DNA of 64,000 bases from Zhihengliuella halotolerans (GTDB lineage Bacteria > Actinomycetota > Actinomycetes > Actinomycetales > Micrococcaceae): contig NZ_SHLA01000001.1 in assembly GCF_004217565.1 (NCBI RefSeq), forward strand, positions 2,542,001-2,606,000, written 5' to 3'. The position numbers were made by a program, and so were the translations under genes. Below, piece by piece: positions 8,188 to 18,236 of the stretch. The first letter of the stretch is position 1. Each line of letters begins with the position of its first letter. The notes below the pieces were generated by a model. The model saw only the letters and a list, made by a program, of their open reading frames with translations, searched no databases and was not told the DNA's origin.

Positions 8188-9141
8188 TCAGGCGGCGTCC
8201 ACGCCGCACGCCGGCGCATCGTCCAGCAGCTCGAGCAGATGGGTCGCGGGAGCCTCGGCGCGCTCCCGCCCGCTCCAGACCACCGAGACCGTCCACTCCG
8301 GCGTGCCCGCGGCCGGCAGCGGCAGCATCAGCAGACCCTGCGCCTGCGGCTTCGCCGCCACGTGCCGCGGCACCACCGCCACACCGAGCCGCCGCGCCAC
8401 CAGATCCAGCAACGTGTGCACGTCGTTCACCGTGCAGCGCACCCGCCGGTGCACCCCGTTGAACCCGAACGCCGCGTCGTTCAGCTCGCGGATCGCCCAC
8501 GATTCGCCGAAGTCCACGAAGTCCTGCTCGCCCAGGTCGGCCCATCGCACGCCACGCCCATCACGCGGCAGCGCGCCCTGGCCCGGCCCGGCCGGCAGCG
8601 ACTTGGCGCCGGCCACGAGCGGGTGCCCGGGAGCCGCCAGGAAGACCAGCGGCTCGCGGCCCAGCTCGCGGTGGGCCAGGGAGCCGAACTGGCGGTTCGT
8701 CGCGACGAACGCGACGTCGAGGTCCCCGGCCCGCAGCATCGCGAGCAGGTCCTGGGTGCCCGCCTGCGCGAAGTGGGTTTCGACGGCAGGATGCCGCCGG
8801 TGGAACCGCTCGAGCAGCGGGTTGATGTCCACGATGCCGAGGCACTGCTCGGATCCGATCCGCAGCGTGCCGGACACGGCCCGGCTGGCCTGCACGACGG
8901 CGTCGCGCGCGCCCGCCGCCTGCTCCAGCATGGCGCGCGCGTACGGCAGCAGCGCCAGGCCGGCGTCGGTCGGCTCGACGCGGCGGGTCGTCCGCAAGAA
9001 GAGCTGCGTGCCGAGCTCCTCCTCCAGGCTCCGGATGGCCGCGGAGAAGCCCGACTGGGAGATGCGCGTCAGCTCCGCGGCGCGGGTGAAATGGCGCTCC
9101 TCGGCCAACGCGACGAGGTATTCCATCTGCCGCAGATCCAT
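8188..9141 (-). CDS. LysR-family transcriptional regulator
   Basis: LTTR of 317 aa, normal length. The N-terminal winged HTH (residues 1-60) begins M-D-L-R-Q-M-E-Y-L-V-A-L-A-E-E-R-H-F-T-R-A, followed by the linker helix and a periplasmic-binding-like effector domain (about 90-300). It is divergent from the first aldo/keto reductase gene across 105 bp that contain a perfect palindrome, so control of that gene and of itself is likely. The effector is unknown. The last 13 codons are duplicated, almost unchanged, in the remnant at 3004-3093. Confidence 0.9.
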   Translation of the reverse strand: MDLRQMEYLVALAEERHFTRAAELTRISQSGFSAAIRSLEEELGTQLFLRTTRRVEPTDAGLALLPYARAMLEQAAGARDAVVQASRAVSGTLRIGSEQCLGIVDINPLLERFHRRHPAVETHFAQAGTQDLLAMLRAGDLDVAFVATNRQFGSLAHRELGREPLVFLAAPGHPLVAGAKSLPAGPGQGALPRDGRGVRWADLGEQDFVDFGESWAIRELNDAAFGFNGVHRRVRCTVNDVHTLLDLVARRLGVAVVPRHVAAKPQAQGLLMLPLPAAGTPEWTVSVVWSGRERAEAPATHLLELLDDAPACGVDAA

Positions 9142-9164
9142 TGATCGCTCCAGCTTCTTGTTGT

Positions 9165-9179
9165 CAGTTCTGAGAACTG
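9165..9179. promoter_or_regulatory. palindrome in the LysR / aldo-keto reductase intergenic region
   Basis: CAGTTCT-G-AGAACTG, a perfect 7-1-7 inverted repeat 24 bp upstream of the LysR start codon and about 70 bp upstream of the reductase start. Position and symmetry suit an LTTR binding site. Confidence 0.55.
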
Positions 9180-9246
9180 TTGGACTTCTGAATTAACCGT
9201 TCCTAGAGTGACACACGGCACGGTCATCCACCACCAAGGAGCCTCA

Positions 9247-10125
9247 ATGCAGACCAGCACCACACTCCCGACCCGCACGATCGGCGGCCGCTCCGTCTCC
9301 GCGATCGGCCTGGGCGCCATGCCCATGTCGATCGAGGGCCGCCCCAGCGCCGAGCAGTCCATCGCGACGATCCACGCGGCCCTCGACGCCGGCGTCACCC
9401 TCATCGACACCGCCGACGCGTACCACCGCGACGCCGACGAGGTCGGCCACAACGAGGAGCTCATCGCCCGCGCCCTGCGCGAGTACGGCCCCGGGGCCGA
9501 TGATGTCCTGGTCGCCACCAAAGGCGGCCACCTGCGCCCGGGCGACGGGTCGTGGACCAAGGACGGCCGTCCCGAATACCTCAAGGAGGCCGCCAAGGCC
9601 TCGGCGCAGCGACTCGGCGTCGAGGCGATCGGCCTCTACCAGTTCCACCGCCCCGACCCGGACGTACCTTACGAGGACTCCCTCGGCGCGATCCGCGACC
9701 TGCTGGACGAGGGCGTGATCGCCCTGGCCGGCATCTCCAACGCGAACATCGAGCAGATCGAGACCGCCAACGAGATCCTCGGCGGCCGCTTGGCCTCGGT
9801 GCAGAACCAGTTCAGCCCGCGTTTCCGCTCTTCCGAGGCGGAGCTGCGCCACTGCGCCGAGCAGGGCATCGCGTTCCTGCCGTGGAGCCCGCTCGGCGGC
9901 ATTGCCAACGCCGGCGAGCTCGCCGCGAACCACGCCGCGTTCGGGGAGGTCGCTGCCGAACTCGGCGTCAGCGTCTATCAGGTCACGCTCGCGTGGGAGC
10001 TTGCGCTCGCGCCCGTCGTCGTCCCGATTCCCGGCGCTTCGCGAGCCGCCAGCGTCCAAGACTCGGTCCTGGCCGCAAACCTCACCCTGACCGACCGCCA
10101 GATCACCCGCCTCAGCGCGGCCTGA
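9247..10125 (+). CDS. aldo/keto reductase
   Basis: NADPH-dependent aldo/keto reductase with a TIM-barrel fold (292 aa). Features are the N-terminal T-I-G-G-R-S-V-S-A-I-G-L-G, the catalytic D-T-A-D-A-Y-H segment (Asp and Tyr), Q-F-H-R-P-D for the catalytic His region, and I-P-G-A-S-R near the C-terminus for the cofactor phosphate. The ATG at 9247 is preceded by AAGGAG; the in-frame upstream start lacks this. It lies downstream of the divergent LysR and 14 bp before a second reductase, forming a two-gene operon. Substrate is unknown. Confidence 0.9.
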   Translation: MQTSTTLPTRTIGGRSVSAIGLGAMPMSIEGRPSAEQSIATIHAALDAGVTLIDTADAYHRDADEVGHNEELIARALREYGPGADDVLVATKGGHLRPGDGSWTKDGRPEYLKEAAKASAQRLGVEAIGLYQFHRPDPDVPYEDSLGAIRDLLDEGVIALAGISNANIEQIETANEILGGRLASVQNQFSPRFRSSEAELRHCAEQGIAFLPWSPLGGIANAGELAANHAAFGEVAAELGVSVYQVTLAWELALAPVVVPIPGASRAASVQDSVLAANLTLTDRQITRLSAA

Positions 10126-10139
10126 AACTCGAGGACCAC

Positions 10140-11072
10140 ATGAAAACCTTCCCCATGCCCGACGTCGCACTGCCCGCACCCAACGTGGTGCAGGGGCTCA
10201 TGCGCATCCAGGACAAGTCCGACGACGAGGTCCGCACCATCGTGCGCACCGCCCGCGACGCCGGCATCACATTCTTCGACCACGCCGACGTCTACGGCAC
10301 CCCGAAGCACGGGTGCGAGCGCCGGTTCGCCGAGGCAATGCAGTTGAGCGCCTCCGAGCGCGAGCAGTACACGATCCAGACCAAGGCCGGCATCAGGACC
10401 CCGGGGCCGTTCTTCGACTTCTCCTACGAGCACCTGACGAGTTCGGTCGAGGGGTCGCTGAAGGCGCTTGAGACCGACTACATCGACATCCTGCTGCTGC
10501 ACCGCCCCGACGCCCTCGTGGAGCCCGAGGAGGTCGCCCGCGCGTTCGACGAGCTGCACGCCTCCGGAAAGGTGCGGGCGTTCGGCGTCTCCAACCACAC
10601 GCCGGGCCAGATCGAGCTGCTGAAGAAGTTCGTCAAGCAGCCGATCGTCGCCAACCAGCTGCAGCTCTCCATCACGCACGCACCGATGATCGCCCAGGGC
10701 ATCGCCGCGAACATGAGCGGGCTGGACCAGTCCGTCTCCCGCGATAGTGGAATCGTCGACTACTGCCGCCTGAACGACATCACGATCCAGGCGTGGTCGC
10801 CCTACCAGGCAGGATTCTTCGATGGGCCGTTCCTCGGCTCGGACAAGTACCCGGAGCTCAACGCCGTGATCGACCGCCTGGCGGAGAAGTACGACGTGCC
10901 ACCCACGGCGATCGCGACCGCGTGGATCACCCGACACCCGGCGCAGATGCAGGTGGTCCTCGGGACGACGACGCCGGAGCGCATCACCGCGGCCGCGCAG
11001 GGCTCCGACATCCCGCTCACCCGCGCCGAGTGGTACGAGCTGGTCCGCGCGGCCGGGTACGTCGTCCCGTAA
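10140..11072 (+). CDS. aldo/keto reductase, YdhF type
   Basis: Second aldo/keto reductase (310 aa), of the YdhF-like subgroup, with F-F-D-H-A-D-V-Y-G (catalytic Asp/Tyr), T-K-A-G-I (Lys), L-L-L-H-R-P-D (His) and V-L-G-T-T-T-P-E-R-I at the NADP-binding end. Its ATG is 14 bp after the stop of the first reductase, so the two are cotranscribed under the LysR. The two paralogues are clearly different subfamilies rather than a recent duplication. Physiological substrate cannot be deduced. Confidence 0.9.
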   Translation: MKTFPMPDVALPAPNVVQGLMRIQDKSDDEVRTIVRTARDAGITFFDHADVYGTPKHGCERRFAEAMQLSASEREQYTIQTKAGIRTPGPFFDFSYEHLTSSVEGSLKALETDYIDILLLHRPDALVEPEEVARAFDELHASGKVRAFGVSNHTPGQIELLKKFVKQPIVANQLQLSITHAPMIAQGIAANMSGLDQSVSRDSGIVDYCRLNDITIQAWSPYQAGFFDGPFLGSDKYPELNAVIDRLAEKYDVPPTAIATAWITRHPAQMQVVLGTTTPERITAAAQGSDIPLTRAEWYELVRAAGYVVP

Positions 11073-11093
11073 CCGGCGAAACCGTACCCAAGC

Positions 11094-11140
11094 GGTTCCC
11101 CATAGTTACAGTTTCGCCTAAACTGTAACTATGGGGAACC
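11094..11140 (+). promoter_or_regulatory. 21-bp perfect inverted repeat overlapping the Fic start codon
   Basis: Arms 11094-11114 and 11120-11140 are perfectly complementary around a 5-bp spacer. The right arm contains the ATG at 11131, and a TAAACT -10-like hexamer (11119-11124) lies 6 nt before it. It may be an operator bound by the winged-helix end of the Fic protein itself, or an mRNA hairpin that hides the start codon. Confidence 0.6.
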
Positions 11141-12360
11141 CGGGAGGAACACTTTCGCTGCCCGTCACGCCTCTCGGCTACGAAGACCACACGTGGATCG
11201 CCGAGTCGGACGGGATGTCGTCACGCGCCGCCCTCGCCGCTGGTTCCGGACCCTACCGCTCGGCGGTCGTCCCGCCGATCTCACAGCTGTCCGTCCATCT
11301 GGACGGGAGCATGAGCGCCGATTCGGAAGAAGCCGTCGCGGCGTTGGCATCGTTCGACCGCTACGCGTCCTCGCGACTCGGAAGCCAGTCGACGACCCTG
11401 GGCCCCATGTCAGCGGTTCTCCTGCGCACCGAATCCACCTCCTCATCCCAGATCGAGAATCTCACGGTCGGCGCACGCCAACTGGCACTGGCGGAGCTCG
11501 ACCAGTCCACCAGCGACAACGCTCGGGTCGTGGTCGCCAACGTGCGTGCCATGGAGGCGGCCCTACGCCTCGCGGACGCCCTCGATCTCAACGCGATCCT
11601 CACGATGCACGCCGAGCTGATGGCCGGCCAACGGGGTTGGGAAGTACATGCCGGACGTCTGCGAGAGCGGCTTGTCTGGGTGGGGCGTTCGGCTGTCAGC
11701 CCTCGCGGCGCCTCGTTCATCGCCCCGCAACCCGAACTCGTTCCCGCCGCTCTCGCCGACCTGACGGAGTTCATGCGCCGGGACGACCTCCCCGTTCTCG
11801 TGCAGACAGCCATCGCGCACGCGCAGTTCGAGACCATCCATCCCTTTGTCGACGGCAACGGCCGGACCGGCCGCGCCCTTGTCCACGCGCTGCTGCGCGC
11901 CAAGAACATCCTGACGCAGACCACCGCCCCGGTCTCCGCCGGGCTGCTCCGCCGCACCGAGTCCTACTTCGAGGCTCTGACCGCCTACAGATCGGGAGAC
12001 GCGGCCCCCATCGTCGCCGAGTTCGCGGGGGCCGCCCGCTTCGCGGCGCGGACGGGTGAAGACCTCGTCGATTCGCTGGAAGACCAGCTCGACGCCGCCC
12101 GGCGCAGCATGTCGTCGCTGCGCCCGCAAGCTGCCGCGTGGAGGGTACTCCCGCATCTCGTAGCCCACCCGGTGATCAACGCGCACCTCGTCTCCCGCCT
12201 GCTCGGTACCTCCGGAACGACGGCGCAGCGCGCGCTCGCCCAGCTGACCGAGGCCGGCGTGCTCAGCGAGCGCAGCGGATTGAAACGCAATCGCGTCTGG
12301 CAGCACGGCGGGATCCTGGGCATCCTCGACACCTACGCCGCCGAGCTGACCCGGCGTTAG
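11131..12360 (+). CDS. Fic-domain AMP-transferase with C-terminal winged helix
   Basis: Fic-family protein (409 aa), expected to transfer AMP (or another NMP) from NTP to a protein hydroxyl. The active-site motif [12 protein letters not shown] is complete at 237-248 (His237). An inhibitory-helix motif of the [S/T]xxxE[G/N] type is present upstream at 105-110 (S-S-Q-I-E-N), which makes it class II, self-inhibited. The last ~70 residues form a winged-helix domain ([19 protein letters not shown]) suited to DNA binding. There is no Shine-Dalgarno sequence before the ATG; GGGAGG falls after it, so translation is probably leaderless. No antitoxin gene is adjacent. Confidence 0.88.
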   Translation: MGNPGGTLSLPVTPLGYEDHTWIAESDGMSSRAALAAGSGPYRSAVVPPISQLSVHLDGSMSADSEEAVAALASFDRYASSRLGSQSTTLGPMSAVLLRTESTSSSQIENLTVGARQLALAELDQSTSDNARVVVANVRAMEAALRLADALDLNAILTMHAELMAGQRGWEVHAGRLRERLVWVGRSAVSPRGASFIAPQPELVPAALADLTEFMRRDDLPVLVQTAIAHAQFETIHPFVDGNGRTGRALVHALLRAKNILTQTTAPVSAGLLRRTESYFEALTAYRSGDAAPIVAEFAGAARFAARTGEDLVDSLEDQLDAARRSMSSLRPQAAAWRVLPHLVAHPVINAHLVSRLLGTSGTTAQRALAQLTEAGVLSERSGLKRNRVWQHGGILGILDTYAAELTRR

Positions 12361-13064
12361 AAGCCGGCGAGCAGTTCCCGCGCCGCCGCGGCCGGATCCT
12401 CGGCCTCGGTCACGGCCCGCACGACGACGACGCGCTCGGCGCCGGCCTCGACCACCTGGGGCAGGCGCTGCGCGTCGATGCCGCCGATCGCGAACCACGG
12501 CTTCTTCGCGACCGCGGCCGCGTACCCGAGCAGGTCCAGCCCGACGGCGGCCCGCCCCGGTTTGGTCGGCGTCTCCCACACGGGCCCGACGCAGAAGTAG
12601 TCGATGCCGGGATCCTGGTTCGCCTCGTTGATCTGCGACAGCGAGCGCGTGCTGCGCCCGATGAGCACCTCCGGTCCGAGCAGGGCGCGCGCCTGACTGG
12701 TGGACAAGTCCCCCTGCCCCAGGTGCAGCACGTCGGCGCCGGTGAGCGCGGCGACATCGGCGCGGTCGTTAACAGAAAACATCATCCCCTGCTCGCGGGC
12801 CACGTCCGCCAGGACCATGACGCGCTCGATCTCCGCACCGGCCTCCATCCCCTTGTCCCGCAGCTGCACGATCCCGACGCCCCCGGCGTACGCGGCTGCC
12901 AGGAATTCACGCAAGTCACCACGCTCCTCCCGGGCGTTCGTGCAGACGTACAGCCGCGTGGCATCCAGCAGCTCGAGGCGCTCGGCGCGCGTCAGCGGCG
13001 TCGTCGTACCGGTGGCCCAGAGGGCCGCATCTGCTGTCACGGGTGCGTCTTCGGAGTGGGTCAT
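12357..13064 (-). CDS. thiE: thiamine-phosphate synthase
   Basis: Joins HMP pyrophosphate and thiazole phosphate to thiamine phosphate in the cytoplasm. The 235-aa TIM-barrel protein shows V-Q-L-R-D-K (pyrophosphate binding), [36 protein letters not shown] and A-I-G-G-I, all standard ThiE motifs. The ATG at 13064 was chosen; a very long upstream extension in the same frame is only antisense to thiO. Its stop overlaps the convergent Fic stop. It is divergent from the riboswitch-controlled thiOSG operon and does not itself lie behind the riboswitch. Confidence 0.93.
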   Translation of the reverse strand: MTHSEDAPVTADAALWATGTTTPLTRAERLELLDATRLYVCTNAREERGDLREFLAAAYAGGVGIVQLRDKGMEAGAEIERVMVLADVAREQGMMFSVNDRADVAALTGADVLHLGQGDLSTSQARALLGPEVLIGRSTRSLSQINEANQDPGIDYFCVGPVWETPTKPGRAAVGLDLLGYAAAVAKKPWFAIGGIDAQRLPQVVEAGAERVVVVRAVTEAEDPAAAARELLAGF

Positions 13065-13086
13065 GTGTCTACAATAGGGGCCAATC

Positions 13087-13173
13087 CGTGGGAGCCCGCA
13101 CAGGGCTGAGAGGGCGCCGAGGCAGGTAGGCGCCGACCACCAGACCTGATGCGGATCATGCCGCCGTAGGGAG
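13087..13173 (+). promoter_or_regulatory. TPP riboswitch (THI element)
   Basis: Contains the conserved CTGAGA at 13106-13111 and the second conserved block ACCTGATGCGGATCATGCC ending at 13162, followed by GTAGGGAG. The terminal GGGAG (13169-13173) is also the Shine-Dalgarno of thiO, five nt from its ATG. Ligand-dependent masking of that ribosome site is the probable mode of control, so thiamine pyrophosphate should shut down thiOSG. Confidence 0.95.
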
Positions 13174-13178
13174 AGAAC

Positions 13179-14389
13179 ATGCCACGCGCGATCGTCGCCG
13201 GGGCCGGAATCATCGGCCTGGCCACCGCCTTCGAGCTGACCACCCGCGGCTGGGACGTGACCATCTGCGACCCCGCACCCGCCTCCGGCGCCAGCTACGC
13301 GGCCGCCGGCATGCTCGCGCCGGGCGCGGAGATGGCCTGGGGCCAGGTCCCGCTGCTCAGCATGATGACCGTCTCCGGCCGGATGTACCGCAGGTTCCTC
13401 GAGCGGCTCCTCGAGGACCGCCTGCCCGTCGGCGGCGTCCACGACATGTGCGTCGGCTACCTCCGGACCGGGACCGTCGTCGTCGGCGCCGACGCCGCGG
13501 ACCGCACGGCACTCGAGGAACTCGTCGGGCTGCAGCGCGCCGCCGGCGTGCCCGTCGAGAAGGTCACGAGCCGGCAGCTGCGCGCGCTGGAACCCGCGCT
13601 GGCCCCCTCGATCGCCGGCGGCGTGCACCTGCCCGCGGACCACCAGATCGATCCGCGCCGGCTCACCACCGCGATGATGGAGCGCCTCGTCCTCGATCCG
13701 CGCGTCGAGTTCGTCCGCTCCCGCGTGACCGGGCTGACCGGATCCGCCGGGAGCACCACCGGCGTCGTGCTCGACGACGGCCGCCGCCTCGGCGCCGACC
13801 AGACCGTCGTCGCCACGGGCCTGGCCGCGACGGAACTGCTCGACCTGCCGCTGCGCCCGATCCACGGCGACATCCTCCGCCTGCGGCTGCCCGAGCGCAA
13901 CCGCCCGCTCATCACCCGAATCGTGCGGGCGATCGTCAACGGGCGGCCGGTCTACGCGGTCCCGCGCGACGACGGGACGGTGGTGCTCGGTGCGACGAGC
14001 CGCGAGGACTCCGAGCCCGGCGTCAGCACCGAGGGCGTGCACGCGCTGCTCGAATCCGCCCGCCGCATCCTGCCCGGGGTGCTCGACTCGACCCTGCTCG
14101 AGACCACCGCCCGCGCACGCCCCGGCACCCCGGACGACATCCCGCTCATCGGCCGCCTGGACCCCGGCCTGGTGGTCTCCACCGGATACTCGCGCCACGG
14201 CGTCCTGCTCACACCTTTCGGCGCCCGCCTCACCGCCAAGATCGTCGCGGAGCCGGCCCCGCAGCCCGACCCGAACGACCCCAACGACACGGCGGCGCTG
14301 TTCGCCTCGGTCCACCCGGACCGGTTCGCCTCCCCCGCCCCGAACGACCCGGTCGGCACCGCCGGCCCCGCACACCCCAGGAGCGACGC

Positions 14390-14393
<4 letters not shown>
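13179..14393 (+). CDS. thiO: glycine oxidase, thiamine thiazole synthesis
   Basis: FAD-dependent glycine oxidase (404 aa) supplying dehydroglycine for thiazole formation. The N-terminal dinucleotide-binding motif [10 protein letters not shown] begins at residue 8 (the A-G-A-G-I-I-G stretch), [11 protein letters not shown] follows, and the DAO C-terminal motif [12 protein letters not shown] is intact. It is the first gene of thiO-thiS-thiG behind a TPP riboswitch, and its stop overlaps the thiS start by ATGA. The ~40-residue Pro/Asp/Ala-rich C-terminal tail is longer than usual. Confidence 0.93.
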
Positions 14394-15446
<1,053 letters not shown>

Positions 15447-15597
15447 ATGGTTCTCCCACTCCCGACTCGTCATCTACATTGCGGTCCACCGCGACGTCAG
15501 TCCACAGCCGTGCCTTCCTCACAGCTGCCTTGAGGCGACCGGGCATAGCCTGTCCGCATGACGCTCATCCCGCGCGATCCCTTGAGGGCCTGGCTCA

Positions 15598-15608
15598 ATG
15601 TCAGACAT
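15598..15608. promoter_or_regulatory. small palindrome in the toxin-antitoxin promoter
   Basis: ATGTC-A-GACAT, a perfect 5-1-5 repeat just upstream of a TACAAT -10 hexamer (15615-15620) whose downstream edge is 6 nt from the antitoxin ATG. A likely autoregulatory site for the antitoxin. Confidence 0.5.
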
Positions 15609-15626
15609 AGGTACTACAATGGAGTG

Positions 15627-15905
15627 ATGAAGTCGATCAGCAAGAGAGACTTGAACCAGAAGACCGCAGAGGTGCTCGACCGGATCTCCGCGGAGGACGA
15701 GCCCGTTCTCGTCACGGAACGAGGGAAGCCGCGGTGGCGGATCGAACCCGTTGACGGCCACACCGACCTGTGGGACAAGCTGCGCGCCGAGGGCCGCCTT
15801 TCGAGCCCAAAGACAGTCGAAACACCATGGCCGACCGAAAATCCGGGCGACTACACGCAGGCAGAAGTTGACGTTCTTCTCGACTGGGCGAAGGGCGAGC
15901 ACTGA
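15627..15905 (+). CDS. Phd/YefM-family antitoxin
   Basis: Antitoxin of a type II pair (92 aa). The N-terminus M-K-S-I-S-K-R-D-L-N-Q-K-T-A-E-V-L-D is the Phd/YefM DNA-binding fold, followed by P-V-L-V-T-E-R-G-K-P-R-W-R-I. The acidic, Pro-rich C-terminal half would wrap and neutralise the toxin. The ATG at 15627 was preferred to the longer in-frame ORF because homologues start at M-K-S-I and a -10 element lies directly upstream. Its TGA shares one base with the toxin ATG (TGATG), the usual coupling. Confidence 0.88.
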   Translation: MKSISKRDLNQKTAEVLDRISAEDEPVLVTERGKPRWRIEPVDGHTDLWDKLRAEGRLSSPKTVETPWPTENPGDYTQAEVDVLLDWAKGEH

Positions 15906-16300
15906 TGCGCTGGTACCTCGATTCCTCCGTGGCGCTTGACGTGGTGCTGCGCCCGCTTGGCCGCTCGGCCTCGTGGATGAAGTCCAATCTGACAGGGGGT
16001 GACGAGTTCGCTTCCTCGTCGCTGTTGAAACTCGAAGCTACCCGTGTCCTGCGCCGGGAGAACCTGGCCCTTCACTCCGCGGATCACGTGCTGAACAACG
16101 CCTCGTTCTTCGGCATCGACGGCGGCGTCCTCCGGTTCGCTGCCGCCATCGAGCCCCACATCAAATCCCTGGACGCCATCCACCTGGCGACCTGCTCGCT
16201 ACTCGGTTCCACCGTGACCCTGGCCAGCCATGATCAGCAGATGTTGGCCGTCGCGGAAGAGCTCGGCCTCGACGTGCACGATCCGCGCAGCCGTTCCTGA
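15905..16300 (+). CDS. VapC-type PIN-domain toxin
   Basis: PIN-domain ribonuclease toxin (131 aa). All four metal-binding acidic residues are present: Asp6 (W-Y-L-D-S-S-V-A), Glu44 (L-K-L-E-A-T-R), Asp90 (K-S-L-D-A-I-H-L-A-T) and Asp110 (L-A-S-H-D-Q-Q-M). Family members cleave RNA, often tRNA or rRNA; the target here is unknown. It starts on the last base of the antitoxin stop, so the two are translated together. The gene appears intact. Confidence 0.9.
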   Translation: MRWYLDSSVALDVVLRPLGRSASWMKSNLTGGDEFASSSLLKLEATRVLRRENLALHSADHVLNNASFFGIDGGVLRFAAAIEPHIKSLDAIHLATCSLLGSTVTLASHDQQMLAVAEELGLDVHDPRSRS

Positions 16301-16478
16301 ACTGATGCGAGCACTGCCCTGCTTCGAGGCCTGAATTCGACTGCCGCGCCTCGGCAGCGATTCCTCGAACTCGGCGATTCTGGCGTTGAGATCCCGGAGC
16401 GCCGGGCGGACGAGGCCCGTGCTACCGACTTCACGCAACACGAATCATCATCTCCAACGTGAACGCGAGCGCCCGCCA

Positions 16479-18122
16479 TTACTCCTGCAGCCGGTGGCAG
16501 AGCACGGCCACGTGCAGCGCCGTGCGCGATTCCGCGTCGTCGAGCGAGACCCCCAGCTTGTCCTGCAGCTTCGCCAGCCGCGCGTAGAGCGCCGGCCGGC
16601 TAAGGTAGCCGGTGCGCGCGAGCGCCGACTTGTTGCCGCCGTGCGCGAGGAAGCGCTCGAGCAGGTCGAGCCCCGCGTCGTCGTCGTACTCGAGCAGGGG
16701 CGCTAGCTCCGCCGCGGCGAATGTGGCCACACGCGGATCAGCGCGCAGGTTCGACAGCAGCCCGCGCAGCCGCAGGTCGCCGAAGCGGAAGAACGGCTGC
16801 CGGCGGGTCTCGAGCGTGCCAGCGATCTCGGCGACCTGCACGGCCTCGTCGAGCCCGGCCGCCGCCTCCACAAGCCCCGGCCGGCTGGGCGCGACACCCA
16901 CCGACCAGTCCGGCTCCTGCTCGCCGCGCCTCGCCGCGGTGAGCCGCGCGCACAGGTCCTCCACCAGGCCGTCCTCGAGCTGCCGCGCCGGCACGGGCAG
17001 CAGCACGCCGAGCGACCCGGAATTCATTCCGGCCACCAGCGCGGAGCGCCGCGCCCGCCCCACGACCCGCGTCAGCTCCTCGAGCAGGGCGCGCTCTCGC
17101 AGCTGCAGCCCGGTCGGGTCCTCGTCCGGGTGCCGGTCCAGTCGGAACACGACGGGCAGGTAGTAGGGGGCCTCCGCGAGCCCCAGCGCCGCAGCCCGCG
17201 TGCGCGCCTCGCCCTCGCCGAGGGTGTGCGAGTGCCGCAGCTCGTGGATCAGGCCGGACTGCGCCTGGTAGAGCAGCTCGCGTTCGTCGCGGCCGGCCAT
17301 CCGGGCAAGAGTCAGGGCCTGCCCGGCGCGTTCGAGCACCTGGCTGGCTTCGTCGTCGTCCACCAGCGGGCCCGGCACTACGAGCCGTCCCCACCGGCGC
17401 CCGCGCACGCCGACGGGCGTCTGCAGCCAGTCCTCCGGCCCGCCGCGACGGCCCGTGGCCTCGAGGTATCCGACCCCGCGCGCCCGCTGGACCCAGTCGC
17501 GCAGCAGGCCGACGGAGTCCTCCCCGTGGAACGCGAGCACCCGGTGCGCCACGTCCTCGAGCACCACGGGCGAGTCGAGCAGGATCGCCGTCCGGTCCAC
17601 GATCCGCTGCTCGCTCGCGGACTCGAGGGAGAGCTGGGTGAAGACCTCGTGCACGTGGCGGGCGCGCTCGACGCGGGCGAGCTGCTCGCCGACGAGCACC
17701 CGGTGCGCGACCTGCGTGACCCGGACGAACCGCACCTTCCGCGTCAGCAGCACCACCGGCAAGTCCCGGCCGACGACGGCGGCGCGCAGGTGAGCGATCG
17801 CCCCCGTCGCCGGCTCCGACCGCTCGTCCACGAGCTCGATGACGACGCCGGCCGCTCCGGCTGCGGTCACGTCGTCCAGGAAGCGTCCGGTCGCCTCCGC
17901 GGAATGGCGGAACGCCTGCCCCGTGGTCAGCACGAGCTCACCGCCCTCGAGCAGCCCGCCGACCGCCGCGGAGTCGGCGACGTGCACCCAGCGCACCTCC
18001 TCCGAGAGCCGGTTGCCGCCGGCCAGCACCTCGGGCGACCCGGTGCGGATCTCCTCCTGCTCCAGGACGGCCGCCACGGTCAGGCGGCCGGGGGCGGGAG
18101 CAACGTCGGGGTTCACATCCAT
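16479..18122 (-). CDS. PucR-family transcriptional regulator
   Basis: Regulator of 547 aa. The N-terminal PucR sensory domain (about 10-130, L-T-V-A-A-V-L-E-Q-E-E-I ... G-G-E-L-V-L-T-T-G) is followed by a GGDEF-like middle region and a C-terminal PucR helix-turn-helix (H-G-G-N-K-S-A-L-A-R-T-G-Y-L-S-R-P-A-L-Y). It is divergent from the semialdehyde dehydrogenase and aminotransferase genes, and PucR-like activators commonly control nitrogen compound catabolism; beta-alanine or a precursor is the likely inducer. The 178 bp downstream (16301-16478) show no convincing gene. Confidence 0.9.
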   Translation of the reverse strand: MDVNPDVAPAPGRLTVAAVLEQEEIRTGSPEVLAGGNRLSEEVRWVHVADSAAVGGLLEGGELVLTTGQAFRHSAEATGRFLDDVTAAGAAGVVIELVDERSEPATGAIAHLRAAVVGRDLPVVLLTRKVRFVRVTQVAHRVLVGEQLARVERARHVHEVFTQLSLESASEQRIVDRTAILLDSPVVLEDVAHRVLAFHGEDSVGLLRDWVQRARGVGYLEATGRRGGPEDWLQTPVGVRGRRWGRLVVPGPLVDDDEASQVLERAGQALTLARMAGRDERELLYQAQSGLIHELRHSHTLGEGEARTRAAALGLAEAPYYLPVVFRLDRHPDEDPTGLQLRERALLEELTRVVGRARRSALVAGMNSGSLGVLLPVPARQLEDGLVEDLCARLTAARRGEQEPDWSVGVAPSRPGLVEAAAGLDEAVQVAEIAGTLETRRQPFFRFGDLRLRGLLSNLRADPRVATFAAAELAPLLEYDDDAGLDLLERFLAHGGNKSALARTGYLSRPALYARLAKLQDKLGVSLDDAESRTALHVAVLCHRLQE

Positions 18123-18131
18123 TGACAGATC

Positions 18132-18158
18132 GTATCGTCCACGGCCGACCCTCGATAC
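18132..18158. promoter_or_regulatory. inverted repeat between pucR-like and mmsA genes
   Basis: GTATCG (18132-18137) and CGATAC (18153-18158) form a 6-bp inverted repeat with 15-bp spacing in the 114-bp divergent region, a possible PucR-family binding site. Confidence 0.35.
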
Positions 18159-18236
18159 ACCTTGTCACTTACATCGGCCGCGAACGGCGCGCATGCTGGA
18201 TGCAGCACACCGATTCCACCGTTTGAAGGGCACCAC

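Noticed and set aside
12357-14375. 672-codon minus-strand frame reading through thiE upstream
   Set aside because: Only the first-listed thiE portion (start at 13064) has ThiE motifs; the rest is antisense to thiO and crosses the TPP riboswitch.
16199-16479. Small minus-strand ORFs downstream of the PIN toxin
   Set aside because: No ribosome site, they overlap the toxin gene or each other, and the composition is not gene-like.
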